Assembly (NCBI RefSeq): GCF_900636535.1
Contig: NZ_LR134289.1
Coordinates: forward strand, 3,799,001 to 3,863,000
Reading direction: 5' to 3'
Length of the DNA: 64,000 bases
Source of the DNA: Chryseobacterium gleum
GTDB taxonomy: Bacteria > Bacteroidota > Bacteroidia > Flavobacteriales > Weeksellaceae
A model generated the notes under the pieces. That model searched no databases. It had not been told where the DNA came from and worked only from the letters and a program-made list of their open reading frames with translations. Shown in pieces: positions 35,043 to 44,942 of this stretch (within the stretch, counting starts at the first letter, position 1; the number at the start of each line of letters is the position of its first letter). Made by a program: the position numbers and the translations under genes.

Positions 35043-35639
35043 ATGTCATTTGAATTACCAAAATTAGGATATGCATATGATGCATTAGAGCCAACTATTG
35101 ATGCAAGAACTATGGAAATCCACCATACAAAACACCACCAGGCATACATTGACAATTTAAATAAAGCAATTGAAGGTACTGAACTAGCAGGAAAAACAAT
35201 TGAAGAAATCTGCCAGACAGGAACTGATAAGCCAGCAGTAAGAAATAACGGAGGAGGCCACTTCAACCACTCTTTATTCTGGGAAATTTTAATACCTGGA
35301 GGAAGCAAAGAACCTGTAGGAAATGTAAAAGCTGCCATCGAAAACTATGGAGGTTTTGATAAATTCAAAACTGATTTTTCTGAAGCTGCTAAAACAAGAT
35401 TCGGTTCAGGATGGGCTTGGTTGGTAAAAAATGCTGATGGTTCTGTATCTGTTTCTTCTACACCCAACCAGGATAACCCATTAATGCCTGTAGCAGACGT
35501 TAAAGGAACTCCGGTTTTAGGATTAGACGTTTGGGAGCATGCTTATTATTTAAACTACCAGAACAGAAGACCTGACTATGTTTCTGCTTTCTTCGATGTA
35601 GTAAACTGGGATAAAGTAGAAGAATTATTCAATAAATAA
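35043..35639 (+). CDS. Superoxide dismutase (Fe/Mn)
   Basis: A 198-residue cytoplasmic superoxide dismutase. It starts [20 protein letters not shown] and has the metal-ligand regions [31 protein letters not shown] and [20 protein letters not shown]. The distinction between iron and manganese cannot be made safely by eye. The ATG at 35043 lies right behind the promoter; a longer in-frame reading from 35016 has a TTG start and crosses the -7 box, so it is rejected. Confidence 0.95.
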   Translation: MSFELPKLGYAYDALEPTIDARTMEIHHTKHHQAYIDNLNKAIEGTELAGKTIEEICQTGTDKPAVRNNGGGHFNHSLFWEILIPGGSKEPVGNVKAAIENYGGFDKFKTDFSEAAKTRFGSGWAWLVKNADGSVSVSSTPNQDNPLMPVADVKGTPVLGLDVWEHAYYLNYQNRRPDYVSAFFDVVNWDKVEELFNK

Positions 35640-35660
35640 TTTTCAGCTATTATAAAATAA

Positions 35661-35697
35661 AAGGTTCAGAATTATTCTGAACCTTTTTGTTTTATCT
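35661..35697. terminator. Bidirectional terminator between sod and a T9SS protein gene
   Basis: AAGGTTCAGA and TCTGAACCTT form a perfect 10-bp stem with loop ATTAT, an A-run before and a T-run after. It serves the convergent genes ending at 35639 and 35692. Confidence 0.85.
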
Positions 35698-37554
35698 AAC
35701 AATTATAATTTTTGAGGCTTGCGTTTTCTCTAAATTAATTTTTAATAGATAGCTACCTCTTAAGATAGACCGAACATCTATTGGTGAAGTGCTACCTTTT
35801 AAAACGGATTTTCCTGACATATCATATAGCTCCCATGAAACCAGTTTTTGATTACCTGGATTAATATTAATATTATTAGTAGCAGGGTTAGGATATATCT
35901 TTATTTCCGGTTCTAAAAGTATTGCTGACTCAGAACTCTTTTCTGTCATTTTTGCAATATTTCCTTTAGGAATTTGAGTTTGTTCACATGGTGCAATATA
36001 AGCATGAAAAATCCCCACATCCGTTCCTGATGCATAAAAGCCCTCTTTAAGTTGTATTTCAAGAACAGCTCTATAGTTCACCAAGAGATTGGGATGAATT
36101 GCAGAGCTGGCATTAATTGTATAAGCTTGAAAATTTTGTGATGATGTTACCGGTTGATTTTGATTAATTTCAATAAATTCAAAGCATGGTGTTGTACAGC
36201 CTTCAAAAGAAATATCCGGTCCAGAAGGGTTATTAGTGGTGGCTTGCATCACATATTGGGTACTACCGATTGAATAAAGAAGACGAACCTTGAAGTTAAA
36301 TTTTGTGATGGAGTTTATAAATCCATTGTAAAAGTAATAATCGGATAGGTTGAATACAAAGTTTGTTCCTGACGTAGTAGGGTATAATACCGTTGTAACA
36401 AGATTTCCAGTTACAGCATCTAATATGTCAAGCTCCAAACTGTTGTAGGTCGCTCCAGCAGGAAGAATATAATTTCCGGAAACCGGGATTGGAGTAGTAG
36501 GACATTTTTCAGTCTTTATGGGATTCAGACTTAAATTCCCATCTAGAGAAGATTTGTCACATTCAAATCCGCAGAAATCGTCAAAGTAGCCGTATCCAAA
36601 ATGGCCTCCTTCTCCACAATCTGCAAGAATAATTTCAAGGGTCACTGTTTGGCCCATAAATCTTGCGGTAGGAATTTTTTCACAGAGCCAGTTAGTATAT
36701 AAAATACTGTTTCCATTAGCCCCATTGAAAAGTGTTGTATTGGCAGGATCAGCAATTATATTTCTCTGGAAAAGAATATTGTTTGACAAGTCCCGCAAAA
36801 TCACCTGGTAGTATGGATTTTTATTTTTTCCAGAAATTCCAGGGCTGTTTATATGTCCGGCATTTTCCATTACCAAAGCAAATGCAAAGCTGATGGAGTT
36901 CTGATTGACTACAAATTGTCTTGTCATTTTAGTTACGTCAAAATCCCCATCGTCTTTATTAAGCCTAATGGCATATTTCCCACTATGCGTACGGGGAATA
37001 CCTACTATAGGATCTACAACAGAATTATTGACTACCGTGGCAAAGCCATTTGCGGAAGGTGTTATAGTTGTCAAAGGATTATTATTAAATTCAAACCAAA
37101 GTGGATTTGATGTATAGTTGAATGGAGCATTATAATTTTGTCCGTTAAACTTTTTAGTCATAAAGCTATAGCCTCCACTGGCTGTTCCATCTTCAAAACC
37201 TCCGTTCACACATTGTTGCATAATTTTTGCAAAATAATATGAAATTTTCTCGGGGTTCTTTTGAAAGTAATAATCCCTTAATTGTTCTTTTTTAGCATAT
37301 AACAAAGCTTTTTGGTAATCATTTTCTGTAAGAGGATTCCCATTCTCTGCCTTAATCTTATCTATTTTATTGATAATATTTGTAAAATCAAACGTATTTA
37401 TGTTGAGGTTTATAAAATTATCAATATCAATTTCTGTTGTTTTTACTTTTTCTAGACGCTCCTTCTCACTCTGAAGATAGGTTTCTTCATAGCTTTGTGC
37501 AGCAATCTTTATAAAAGTAAAAAAGAAAGCTGCTATTATTAAAAAAAATTTCAC
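35692..37554 (-). CDS. Secreted T9SS type A protein
   Basis: A 620-residue protein with a signal peptide (1-19, ending KIAAQ) and a C-terminal type A sorting domain (about 545-620: IYPNPATNNINI, WELYDMSGKSVLKG, RSILRGSYLLKI). The middle has a beta-sandwich-like region (GGFEDGTASGGYSF, NPLTTITPSANGFATVVN and SFAFALVMENAGH) as in proteins with jelly-roll binding modules of Bacteroidota. No catalytic motif is seen. It follows the gene at 37567 after 12 nt, so the two are probably co-transcribed. Codon use is more AT-rich than in the neighbouring core genes, in line with an accessory surface gene. Confidence 0.85.
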   Translation of the reverse strand: MKFFLIIAAFFFTFIKIAAQSYEETYLQSEKERLEKVKTTEIDIDNFINLNINTFDFTNIINKIDKIKAENGNPLTENDYQKALLYAKKEQLRDYYFQKNPEKISYYFAKIMQQCVNGGFEDGTASGGYSFMTKKFNGQNYNAPFNYTSNPLWFEFNNNPLTTITPSANGFATVVNNSVVDPIVGIPRTHSGKYAIRLNKDDGDFDVTKMTRQFVVNQNSISFAFALVMENAGHINSPGISGKNKNPYYQVILRDLSNNILFQRNIIADPANTTLFNGANGNSILYTNWLCEKIPTARFMGQTVTLEIILADCGEGGHFGYGYFDDFCGFECDKSSLDGNLSLNPIKTEKCPTTPIPVSGNYILPAGATYNSLELDILDAVTGNLVTTVLYPTTSGTNFVFNLSDYYFYNGFINSITKFNFKVRLLYSIGSTQYVMQATTNNPSGPDISFEGCTTPCFEFIEINQNQPVTSSQNFQAYTINASSAIHPNLLVNYRAVLEIQLKEGFYASGTDVGIFHAYIAPCEQTQIPKGNIAKMTEKSSESAILLEPEIKIYPNPATNNININPGNQKLVSWELYDMSGKSVLKGSTSPIDVRSILRGSYLLKINLEKTQASKIIIVR

Positions 37555-37566
37555 GGAAGTAGCGAT

Positions 37567-38466
37567 TTAGTTTTTATTCTCCAAAGCTTCAATTCTCTTT
37601 TGCTGCTCCTTAATAAGCTTATTTTGCTCGATTGTATAAAGAGTAAGCTCTTCTATTTTTTGAAGTAGTAAATTGGAAATTTCTCCAATATTTAATCCTT
37701 TTTCTTGTATTTCCTTTGCTGAAGGAATACCGGGAAGATGATTGTTTTCTTTGGTAAATTTTTCTACCTCATCAAGTGTCGGCATTATATATTCAGGCTT
37801 TAAATGTGAAACTCCAGTGTAGTGCTTCTGAAATACATAATCGGCAGGTACATTAAGATCTATTTTTACTTCTGTAGCATGAATGAGTCCTTTTACTGTT
37901 AACGGAGCGTCCGGATTTTTGGAACCTATACCTACGTTACCATTTGCTGCTATTCTCATTCTCTCAATATTATCAGTTCCAATAACGATAGGACGGTCTA
38001 AAAATGTTTTCATATTTAACGTTCCCAGATTATCTCTTGCAAATGAAAGCTCAAAGACATCTGCTCCTAGCTCATTAATTAAATAGCCTACTTTATTGGT
38101 GGGAGTGACATTTGTATCTGCAATTTTTGCAGTAATCATCCCATCATTTACCTGAAGTCTGTATTGGGGATAATCGCTGGTTCCTATTGCAACATTTCCT
38201 GTGGAAGTTACAGTAAATTGCCGGTTTTGATAATCTCCTTTTCCTATCGTCCAAAGATCTGTTCCAATATTTCCAGAGAACCAGTTATTTGTTCCATCCA
38301 ATAATTGAGATTGAACTCCCTGAATATAGCCCCCGGTACTTTGATTTCTTTGTAAGTAGAGAAGGGGTGAGTAGGCTTGAATTGTTACTGATGATGTAGT
38401 TATAGGAGTTTGTGCAGATAGAGCAGTTGCAGCAAAAAGACTTACCGCAAGAAAAGTTTTTCTCAT
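37567..38466 (-). CDS. Secreted phage-tail-fibre-like surface protein
   Basis: A 299-residue protein with a signal peptide (1-18, ending LSAQ). The middle holds short beta-repeats of the GNVAIGTSDYPQYRLQV and GNVGIGSKNPDAPLTV kind, as in trimeric fibre shafts. The end reads MPTLDEVEKFTKENNHLPGIPSAKEIQEKGLNIGEISNLLLQKIEEL and closes in a coiled coil (about 265-297). Such proteins are common in Flavobacteriia and may form surface fibres. There is no sorting domain, so the route to the surface is unclear. A TATATTTG box lies at 38523-38530 on the minus strand. Confidence 0.75.
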   Translation of the reverse strand: MRKTFLAVSLFAATALSAQTPITTSSVTIQAYSPLLYLQRNQSTGGYIQGVQSQLLDGTNNWFSGNIGTDLWTIGKGDYQNRQFTVTSTGNVAIGTSDYPQYRLQVNDGMITAKIADTNVTPTNKVGYLINELGADVFELSFARDNLGTLNMKTFLDRPIVIGTDNIERMRIAANGNVGIGSKNPDAPLTVKGLIHATEVKIDLNVPADYVFQKHYTGVSHLKPEYIMPTLDEVEKFTKENNHLPGIPSAKEIQEKGLNIGEISNLLLQKIEELTLYTIEQNKLIKEQQKRIEALENKN

Positions 38467-38610
38467 GAGTTTAATTTTGAACTATTAGTTTATTGGTCAC
38501 GGTTTATTAACCTGTGATTTTACAAATATAATTAAAACTTTAAGCAGATGTTAAAATTATCTATGAATTTTGATTAACATCTTGTAATAGAAAATGGTTT
38601 TAAAATATTT

Positions 38611-39033
38611 TTATTGTCTCGCAGTATCAGTCATGGATAGCCCATTCATTTTAATTCCATACTTCCAGTTGACATATACAAAAACCTGGTATAATTTATA
38701 TTCAAACTTGATCCCGTAATTCTCTTTTGGATCATAATCTATTCCTGATTCAATAATATTTCTATATCTGCCGGAATAGTAATAACTGTTCCATTCGTTG
38801 ACCAGAAATGTGTTTTTTGTCTTCAGATAAGATTCTGAGTATTGGCTGATAGGTTTAGCCACAGCACTCAGAAAATAATCAAACTGCGTATCAATGACTG
38901 TAAGATCCCATTCTCCGTCTTCATTTTTGGAAGGCTTCATCTCATGCTGCTCTTTGTCTTTCTTTGGTGTTTCCTGAGAAAAACAGCTAAAAGGAATCAA
39001 TGCAATCATTACTAATAAAATAATATTTTTCAT
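38611..39033 (-). CDS. DUF6146 family protein
   Basis: A 140-residue exported protein. The start at 39033 gives a signal peptide with a Cys near its end (ALIPFSCFSQ), so a lipoprotein is possible although the lipobox is weak. The conserved core is VIDTQFDYFLSAVAKPISQYSESYLKTKNTFLVNEWNSYY and IDYDPKENYGIKFEYKLYQVFVYVNWKYGI, which matches the DUF6146 pattern as I remember it. Function unknown. An upstream in-frame ATG at 39066 would run through the terminator of the endonuclease gene and is rejected. Confidence 0.7.
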   Translation of the reverse strand: MKNIILLVMIALIPFSCFSQETPKKDKEQHEMKPSKNEDGEWDLTVIDTQFDYFLSAVAKPISQYSESYLKTKNTFLVNEWNSYYYSGRYRNIIESGIDYDPKENYGIKFEYKLYQVFVYVNWKYGIKMNGLSMTDTARQ

Positions 39034-39049
39034 GATTGAGATATTTGTA

Positions 39050-39077
39050 TAAAAAAAGCACTCCAATAAGAGTGCCT
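39050..39077 (-). terminator. Terminator after the endonuclease-family gene
   Basis: GCACTC and GAGTGC pair around CAATAA, with a seven-A run on the plus strand (T-run on minus) at 39051-39057. Confidence 0.65.
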
Positions 39078-39084
39078 AACTTTT

Positions 39085-40275
39085 TTATGGTTCTTTCTGG
39101 AGAACTACAAACGCCGGAAAGTGGTCACTGTAGCCTCCTGTAAACTGGTCTCCGTTCCAGGATCTGAAAGGATAGCCTTTATAATTACCTTCTTTATTCA
39201 CCAGATACGCCGGTGCAAAGATTTCTGTCTTATATACGGAATATTCTTTTGTTACCTGATCTGAAATTAGGTTTTTAGAAACAATAATCTGGTCAAACAG
39301 ATTGGGAGCATCCTGATAAGCCAGAGAAGCAACTCCTTTTTTATATAAAGGATACATCAGATTAAGGTATGGTGTTTCTTCACTTAAATCTTTTGGATTA
39401 GCCTGTGCCTTCAGATGGTTTTTTAAACTGGGACTTACAGGATCATCATTAAAGTCACCCATCGCAAAAAGCTTTGTTGTTGGGTCGGCTGCTCTTACGC
39501 TGTCCATTTGTTGTTTTAATAATGCAGCGGCTGCATTTCTTTTGGGTAAGGAAATTGCTTCACCGCCTCTTCTTGATGGCCAGTGATTCATGAAGAAAGC
39601 TACTTTTTCATTGTCTAAAAATCCTGTTACCACAAGGATATCTCTCGTATATTCTCTTTTCCCGTTGTCACCGTAAATGACCAGCTCCTTTTTTAATGAA
39701 TTGGTGGGAGTGAATCTTCGTTTCTGATAGATCAGTGCAACGTCAATTCCTCTGTAATCATAAGAATTGTAGTGAATAATTCCATAATCATATTTTTTTA
39801 AAGCAGGTTCATTGACAAGATCCTGGATTACCTGTCTGTTTTCAACCTCAATAAGGCCAACTACTGCAGGAGCTGTTTTGGTATACTGTGCTCCCATTTC
39901 AGAAATTACTTTAGCTTCATTGGCCAGCTTTGCTTTATAAATTTTAGTTCCGTAGTTTTTTGCACTTTTTGGGGTGAATTCTTCAGAACCACTTTGTAGT
40001 CTTACTGCTTTTTTCCCTTTTAAAGCTCCATCACTCCATGGGCCGTCATATTTTTCTGCTTCCAGAAATTGGATAGAATCCATAGGGATACTTCTGTGAA
40101 AAGCAGGATTTTTAATGTCTTTGGTTCCGTCAATATAATCTGCTGAGCGGATAGTGTCCCAAAGGTTTTCTACATTTAAAAAACCAACGGTAGCTACTTT
40201 TCTCAGTTTTCCCTGTTGTTGTGAGAATGCCACAATTGAAAGAAATAGGGCAAACAGACTCGAAAATCTCTTCAT
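39085..40275 (-). CDS. Secreted endonuclease/exonuclease/phosphatase family protein
   Basis: A 396-residue protein with a signal peptide (1-19, ending AFSQQ) and the EEP fold: VGFLNVENLWDT at the start, VVGLIEVENRQV (metal Glu), FFMNHWPSRRGGEA (catalytic His), AMGDFNDDP (catalytic Asp and Asn) and GYSDHFPAFVVL (final Asp-His). It probably acts on nucleic acid or phosphoesters outside the cytoplasm. It is divergent from a TonB receptor and a DUF5689 lipoprotein; this trio recurs in Flavobacteriia as far as I recall, which suggests a shared nucleic acid or phosphate scavenging job. A TAAATTTG box at 40305-40312 (minus) is its likely promoter. Confidence 0.88.
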   Translation of the reverse strand: MKRFSSLFALFLSIVAFSQQQGKLRKVATVGFLNVENLWDTIRSADYIDGTKDIKNPAFHRSIPMDSIQFLEAEKYDGPWSDGALKGKKAVRLQSGSEEFTPKSAKNYGTKIYKAKLANEAKVISEMGAQYTKTAPAVVGLIEVENRQVIQDLVNEPALKKYDYGIIHYNSYDYRGIDVALIYQKRRFTPTNSLKKELVIYGDNGKREYTRDILVVTGFLDNEKVAFFMNHWPSRRGGEAISLPKRNAAAALLKQQMDSVRAADPTTKLFAMGDFNDDPVSPSLKNHLKAQANPKDLSEETPYLNLMYPLYKKGVASLAYQDAPNLFDQIIVSKNLISDQVTKEYSVYKTEIFAPAYLVNKEGNYKGYPFRSWNGDQFTGGYSDHFPAFVVLQKEP

Positions 40276-40451
40276 CTCTTAGAGTTTTATTATACTATTA
40301 ATTGCAAATTTACCTTTTTTTAATTCACTGCGTTTTAAATATTTGTAAATTTAAAAGCAGTAATCCGAATCACTCTTTTATAATGATTCTTAAAAGATTG
40401 CAATGTTAAGAAAAAATAATGTTAAAAAAGTTCTGAATTACAAAATTTGAT

Positions 40452-40459
40452 TAAATTTG
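40452..40459 (+). promoter_or_regulatory. -7 box TAAATTTG for the TonB receptor gene
   Basis: TAAATTTG fits TAnnTTTG and lies 61 nt before the ATG. A degenerate -33 (TTC at 40431) is 18 nt upstream. Confidence 0.5.
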
Positions 40460-40520
40460 TGCCCCCAACTTTTAAACTGTTGAAAATTAACAAGAAAAGT
40501 ATTAAAAAATAAATATACTC

Positions 40521-43397
40521 ATGATTAAAAAACTATCATTGATCTCTTTATTTACTTTGCTGCCTGCTTCATATTATTATGCGCAGACAACAGTGTTTGC
40601 GTATCTTAAGGATGCAGACGGTAAGCCTGTTGAGCAAGCAAATGTAGATTTAAAAGGAGCAGGAAATGATGCAAAGGCAGACAAAATCGGATATTTCCAA
40701 TTTACGGATTTGATGCCCGGACATTATCAGATTATGGTTACAAAACCCAATTTTGAAACTAAAATGTTTGAATTTGATGTAACCAGTGATGAGAAAAGAA
40801 AAGATCTTGGAGTAATTACTCTTTATTCTGCATTGAATGGTGCAGACCAGGGATTAGCTATTGTAGAAGATTCCGGAGAGAGTGACAGCGGTGGTGCACA
40901 GCAAACGGCGACTGTAGGATTATTACAGTCTTCACAAGATGTTTTCAACAGAATTGCAAGTTTCGATTTAGGACCATACTGGTTCCGTCCGAGAGGAATT
41001 GATAGCAGAACAGGTGAGAATATGATCAATGGGGTTTCTATGGCCGCTGCAGATAATGGGGACGTAGACTTCAGTACGTGGGGAGGATTGAACGAAATTA
41101 CCCGTTACCCGGAAATTTCAGCTAACCATGCTCCTTCAGAATATGCTTTCGGAGGAACTACCGGAGTATTTTATAAGAATACAAAAGCCAGCGAGTACAG
41201 AAAAGGAAGCCAGCTGACATACTCTCTTACCAACAGAAATTATAGAAACAGATTATCCTACAGATTCTCTTCCGGGATGAATAAGAACGGATGGGCATTT
41301 ACAGGAATGATCGCCAGAAGATGGGCACAGGAAGGGATCCAGGATGGTACTGCTTATGATGCATACAGTGGGTATATTGGTATTGAGAAGAAATTCAGCG
41401 ATAGCCATACGATGACTTTAAATGCTATTGGATCTAAATACGCAAGAAGCTCTTCAAGTCCTAGTACACAGGAAGTATACGACTTCAGAGGAGTTCATTA
41501 TAACTCTTACTGGGGATGGCAGAATGGAGATAAAAGAAATGAAAGGGTAAAAAGAGGATTCCAGCCGATGATCCAATTACAGGATTTCTGGAAAATTAAT
41601 AAAAACTCTCAATTATGGACCTCTGTTTCTTATCAGTTTGGAAAAGAATACAGTTCCCGATTAGACTGGTACAGAGCGAATAACCCATCACCAACTTATT
41701 ACCGTAATTTGCCGAGTTACTGGTTAAATTATAAAGATCCTTCTCCGGAACAGGCTGCTAACATCGGAATTACGAGAGACTGGTGGACGAATGATGATCA
41801 GTCACACACACAGATCAACTGGGATAATCTTTATAATGCCAACCGAAACGTAGAATACAATGCGTTATTAGGGGGAAGAAGAGCAGCTTATTATCTTGTT
41901 GATGATGTAAAAGATGATAAAGTATGGAATGTATCTACGCACTATACTTATAACTTCACCGATACTTCCCGATTTATCTTAAACTTATCTTACCAGAACT
42001 ACAGATCTGAACAGTACAGAGAAGTAAATGATCTTTTGGGTGCTGATTTTGCTCTTAATATGGACCCGTTTGCATCCAATACGAATGCTGGAAGTGTTTG
42101 GGGAAAATTCAATACAAGAGAAAGCGATACTGATGTTGCCAAAAGAGAAGGTGATAAAATCGGATACAGCTATATTTTCAGAAGACAGGAATTCAAAATA
42201 AATCCTGCTTTTAAATTCTCAACAGGAAAGTTTGATGTGTTTGTTTCCGGATTATTCGGGTATACGACAAACAGCAGAGAAGGATTGTTCCAGCACTATC
42301 TGTATGAATCTTCTTATGGAAAAGGTGCAGATCAAAACTTCTGGAATGCAGGTATCAAAGGACAGGTTACCTATAAAATCAATGGTAGAAACTTCCTTGT
42401 TTATAACGGAGCTTACTTTTCACAGTCTCCTTTCCTGAATGATATTTATTTTAATACAAGAGTAAGTGGCGTTACAACGCCGGGAATCAAAAATGTTGTT
42501 GTTGATGCCAATGATCTGAGTTATGTAATTTCTACTCCGATTATTAAACTTAGACTGACAGGTTATCTTGTTAATACACAAAACGAAACAAGTGTACAGA
42601 GATACTTCGCACAGGGAGTTAAACTGACCAATCTTACTGAAAGCGGAGATCAGGCTCCTATTCAGGATGGTGCTTTCATTACTCAGGTTCTGGCAGGTGC
42701 CAACAAAAGAAATATGGGTGTTGAGCTTGGTGCACAGGTGAAACTTACTCCTACTTTAGCAGCCAGTGGATTATTAAGCTTAGGACAGTATACTTATACT
42801 AATAATCCTACCGTTTATTTTGCATCTGATGCTGTTGGAACTTTCAGAGAGCTTGACGGGAACGGAAATATCGTTTCAAGATCTTATACCAATATGGGGG
42901 AAGCAACGCTTAAAAACTACAGACAGGGCGGAACTCCTCAGGAGGCATATACGCTAGGTCTTCGTTACAGCAGCCCTAAATACTGGTGGTTAGGAGCAAC
43001 ATGGAACTATTTCGGACATTCATTCCTGGATCCTTCTCCTGTAACCAGAACAGAAAGATTCTACACAAATCCTAATACGCCGGGAGTACCTTATGATCAG
43101 GTAAATGATGAAGAACTAGCAAGAGTTCTTACACCTACAAAACTGCCTTCAGCATTCTTCTTCAATGTGAATGCAGGGAAATCGTGGATGATCGGTAAGT
43201 ATTATGTGCTGGTGTCTGCATCTGTCAATAATATCCTTAATAACAGAAATTATATTACAGGAGGATTTGAACAGACCAGAAACGTTAACTATATTGATTA
43301 TGCTAATGATTATGACAGCGGAAATATGGTATTCGCTCCTAAATATTGGTATAATCAGGGGAGATCTTATTTTGTTAACCTTCAATTCAGATTCTAA
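40521..43397 (+). CDS. TonB-dependent receptor with carboxypeptidase-like N-domain
   Basis: A 958-residue outer-membrane receptor. The signal peptide is 1-21 (SYYYAQ). Residues 22-105 are a CarboxypepD_reg-like domain (FAYLKDADGKPVEQANVDLKG, then GYFQFTDLMPGHYQIMVTKP). The plug follows with ATVGLLQSSQDVFNRIASF and RPRGIDSRTGENMINGVSM, and the remainder is a beta-barrel ending in FVNLQFRF. There is no SusD gene, so it is not a standard SusCD pair. The downstream DUF5689 lipoprotein (28 nt on) and the divergent secreted EEP-family enzyme suggest uptake of products from nucleic acid or phosphoesters. The ligand is not proven. Confidence 0.92.
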   Translation: MIKKLSLISLFTLLPASYYYAQTTVFAYLKDADGKPVEQANVDLKGAGNDAKADKIGYFQFTDLMPGHYQIMVTKPNFETKMFEFDVTSDEKRKDLGVITLYSALNGADQGLAIVEDSGESDSGGAQQTATVGLLQSSQDVFNRIASFDLGPYWFRPRGIDSRTGENMINGVSMAAADNGDVDFSTWGGLNEITRYPEISANHAPSEYAFGGTTGVFYKNTKASEYRKGSQLTYSLTNRNYRNRLSYRFSSGMNKNGWAFTGMIARRWAQEGIQDGTAYDAYSGYIGIEKKFSDSHTMTLNAIGSKYARSSSSPSTQEVYDFRGVHYNSYWGWQNGDKRNERVKRGFQPMIQLQDFWKINKNSQLWTSVSYQFGKEYSSRLDWYRANNPSPTYYRNLPSYWLNYKDPSPEQAANIGITRDWWTNDDQSHTQINWDNLYNANRNVEYNALLGGRRAAYYLVDDVKDDKVWNVSTHYTYNFTDTSRFILNLSYQNYRSEQYREVNDLLGADFALNMDPFASNTNAGSVWGKFNTRESDTDVAKREGDKIGYSYIFRRQEFKINPAFKFSTGKFDVFVSGLFGYTTNSREGLFQHYLYESSYGKGADQNFWNAGIKGQVTYKINGRNFLVYNGAYFSQSPFLNDIYFNTRVSGVTTPGIKNVVVDANDLSYVISTPIIKLRLTGYLVNTQNETSVQRYFAQGVKLTNLTESGDQAPIQDGAFITQVLAGANKRNMGVELGAQVKLTPTLAASGLLSLGQYTYTNNPTVYFASDAVGTFRELDGNGNIVSRSYTNMGEATLKNYRQGGTPQEAYTLGLRYSSPKYWWLGATWNYFGHSFLDPSPVTRTERFYTNPNTPGVPYDQVNDEELARVLTPTKLPSAFFFNVNAGKSWMIGKYYVLVSASVNNILNNRNYITGGFEQTRNVNYIDYANDYDSGNMVFAPKYWYNQGRSYFVNLQFRF

Positions 43398-43424
43398 AAA
43401 AAATTAAATTAAAAATCGAAAACA

Positions 43425-44831
43425 ATGAAAAATATATATTTTAAAGCGGCGATTTTCAGTGCTATTTCAATGCTGACCTTCTCATCTTGTGTAAAAACTG
43501 ATGATTATGAGGTGCCGGAAATCAAGTGTACCAATAAATTTGCAGCGGCAAATCACCCTCTGACTGACCTTGCTGCGATTGCAAAAGCAAAACCAACTGA
43601 AGCTGATATCATTAAAGAAGATTACATTGTTGAAGCATATGTTTCCTCAAGCGATGAATCAGGAAATATCTATAAAATGATGTTCCTTCAGGATAAACCT
43701 GAAAACCCGACACAAGGGATTGAAATTGACATCGATGGTGGAAATCAGTATCTTGATTATCCTATCGGATCTTTAGTAAGAATCAACCTGAAAGGATTGA
43801 TCGTTCAGGGAGTTAATGGAAACATTAAAGTAGGTTCTTTTGATCCTAATTATCCTATCGGTAGAATCAACCCTAATAAACTATCCAATTACATGGCAAG
43901 GGTTTGTGACGGACAAAAGGCTGTAGTAACTGCAATAAAGCCATTAGAGTTTAATTCTATTGCTGATGCCCTTAAAAATGGAGCTCACATCAATCAGCTT
44001 GTAAAAATTAAAAACGTTCAGTTTGAAGAACCGGAACTGACAAAAACTTTTGCTGATGAATCAGCTACAGGTGACCGTTATATTACGGATAAAAAAGCAG
44101 GAAGATTGGATCTTCGTTTCAGTAACTATGCAACTTTTGCAAAATCTCCGATCTCTCCTAAATATGAAAAAAGTGGTGATATCGTTCTTCTTTTGAGCCG
44201 TTTTACAAGTTCAAGTAACGCAACTATTTTCACAGATCAGGCTTATATCAGAACTCTTGATGATATTAACTTCCCGAACCCAAGATTCAATCCGGGTGAA
44301 CCAGATGCTCCTTCAGCTTCTGCTGTAAACCTTTTTGCTGGTTCAGATTTTGAAAACTGGGCAACTTTCTTATCAAGTGTAAACGGTTTCGGACTTAAGC
44401 CTTACGCTACACAAGGTCTTGGTTTAGGATATAACGGTACAAATTCACTTCAGATCAAAGGTACTCCTACAGCTAATGATTATGTATTTACATCTGTTGC
44501 TGCTACAGGAATACCAGCTGTACCAAAAAGAATTACAATGTATATCAAAGGTAATGCAACAGGAAAATCACTGTCTTTCAACGTATATAAAGCAGGTGGA
44601 GGTTTCTACGTATTTAACTTAGGGACATTCTCTACTGGTGCTACTTTAGGAGTAGAAAGTGCTAACTCTTACAACGGTTCTATCAATACAAACGGACAAT
44701 GGAGACTAGTTGAGCTTACCCTTACAGGTATTGCAGACGTTAACACTACAGCCGGAAAAGATATGTTTGCCATCAAAACCGGAAATGGTGGAGTATATGA
44801 TGTTCAGATTGACAATATCACAATTGAGTAA
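43425..44831 (+). CDS. DUF5689 lipoprotein
   Basis: A 468-residue lipoprotein with lipobox LTFSSC (Cys22). The N-terminal half is DUF5689: DIIKEDYIVEAYVSSSDESGNIYKMMFLQDKPENPTQGIEIDIDG, an OB-fold-like region, followed by VRINLKGLIVQGVNGNIKVG. The C-terminal half (about 300-468) is a beta-sandwich of the choice-of-anchor kind (NLFAGSDFENWATF, FVFT-like, GVYDVQIDNITIE). DUF5689 proteins accompany TonB receptors in Flavobacteriia and probably bind the substrate at the cell surface. The substrate is unknown. Confidence 0.85.
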   Translation: MKNIYFKAAIFSAISMLTFSSCVKTDDYEVPEIKCTNKFAAANHPLTDLAAIAKAKPTEADIIKEDYIVEAYVSSSDESGNIYKMMFLQDKPENPTQGIEIDIDGGNQYLDYPIGSLVRINLKGLIVQGVNGNIKVGSFDPNYPIGRINPNKLSNYMARVCDGQKAVVTAIKPLEFNSIADALKNGAHINQLVKIKNVQFEEPELTKTFADESATGDRYITDKKAGRLDLRFSNYATFAKSPISPKYEKSGDIVLLLSRFTSSSNATIFTDQAYIRTLDDINFPNPRFNPGEPDAPSASAVNLFAGSDFENWATFLSSVNGFGLKPYATQGLGLGYNGTNSLQIKGTPTANDYVFTSVAATGIPAVPKRITMYIKGNATGKSLSFNVYKAGGGFYVFNLGTFSTGATLGVESANSYNGSINTNGQWRLVELTLTGIADVNTTAGKDMFAIKTGNGGVYDVQIDNITIE

Positions 44832-44868
44832 TAAATTTTTTTATTAAAAACAACTGATTAGTCCAAAT

Positions 44869-44906
44869 AAAAAGGCTGTCTTCACAATTGAAGATAGCCT
44901 TTTTTA
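44869..44906. terminator. Bidirectional terminator after the DUF5689 gene
   Basis: AAGGCTGTCTTC and GAAGATAGCCTT form a 12-bp stem with one mismatch or wobble, loop ACAATT, with A-run before and T-run after. Confidence 0.82.
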
Positions 44907-44942
44907 TCATTTTGAGGTTTTTTGGTTTATCAAACTATAAAC

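Noticed and set aside
40276..40520. Riboswitch in the leader of the TonB receptor gene
   Set aside because: The leader is only about 55 nt after the promoter and shows no conserved core of a known class.
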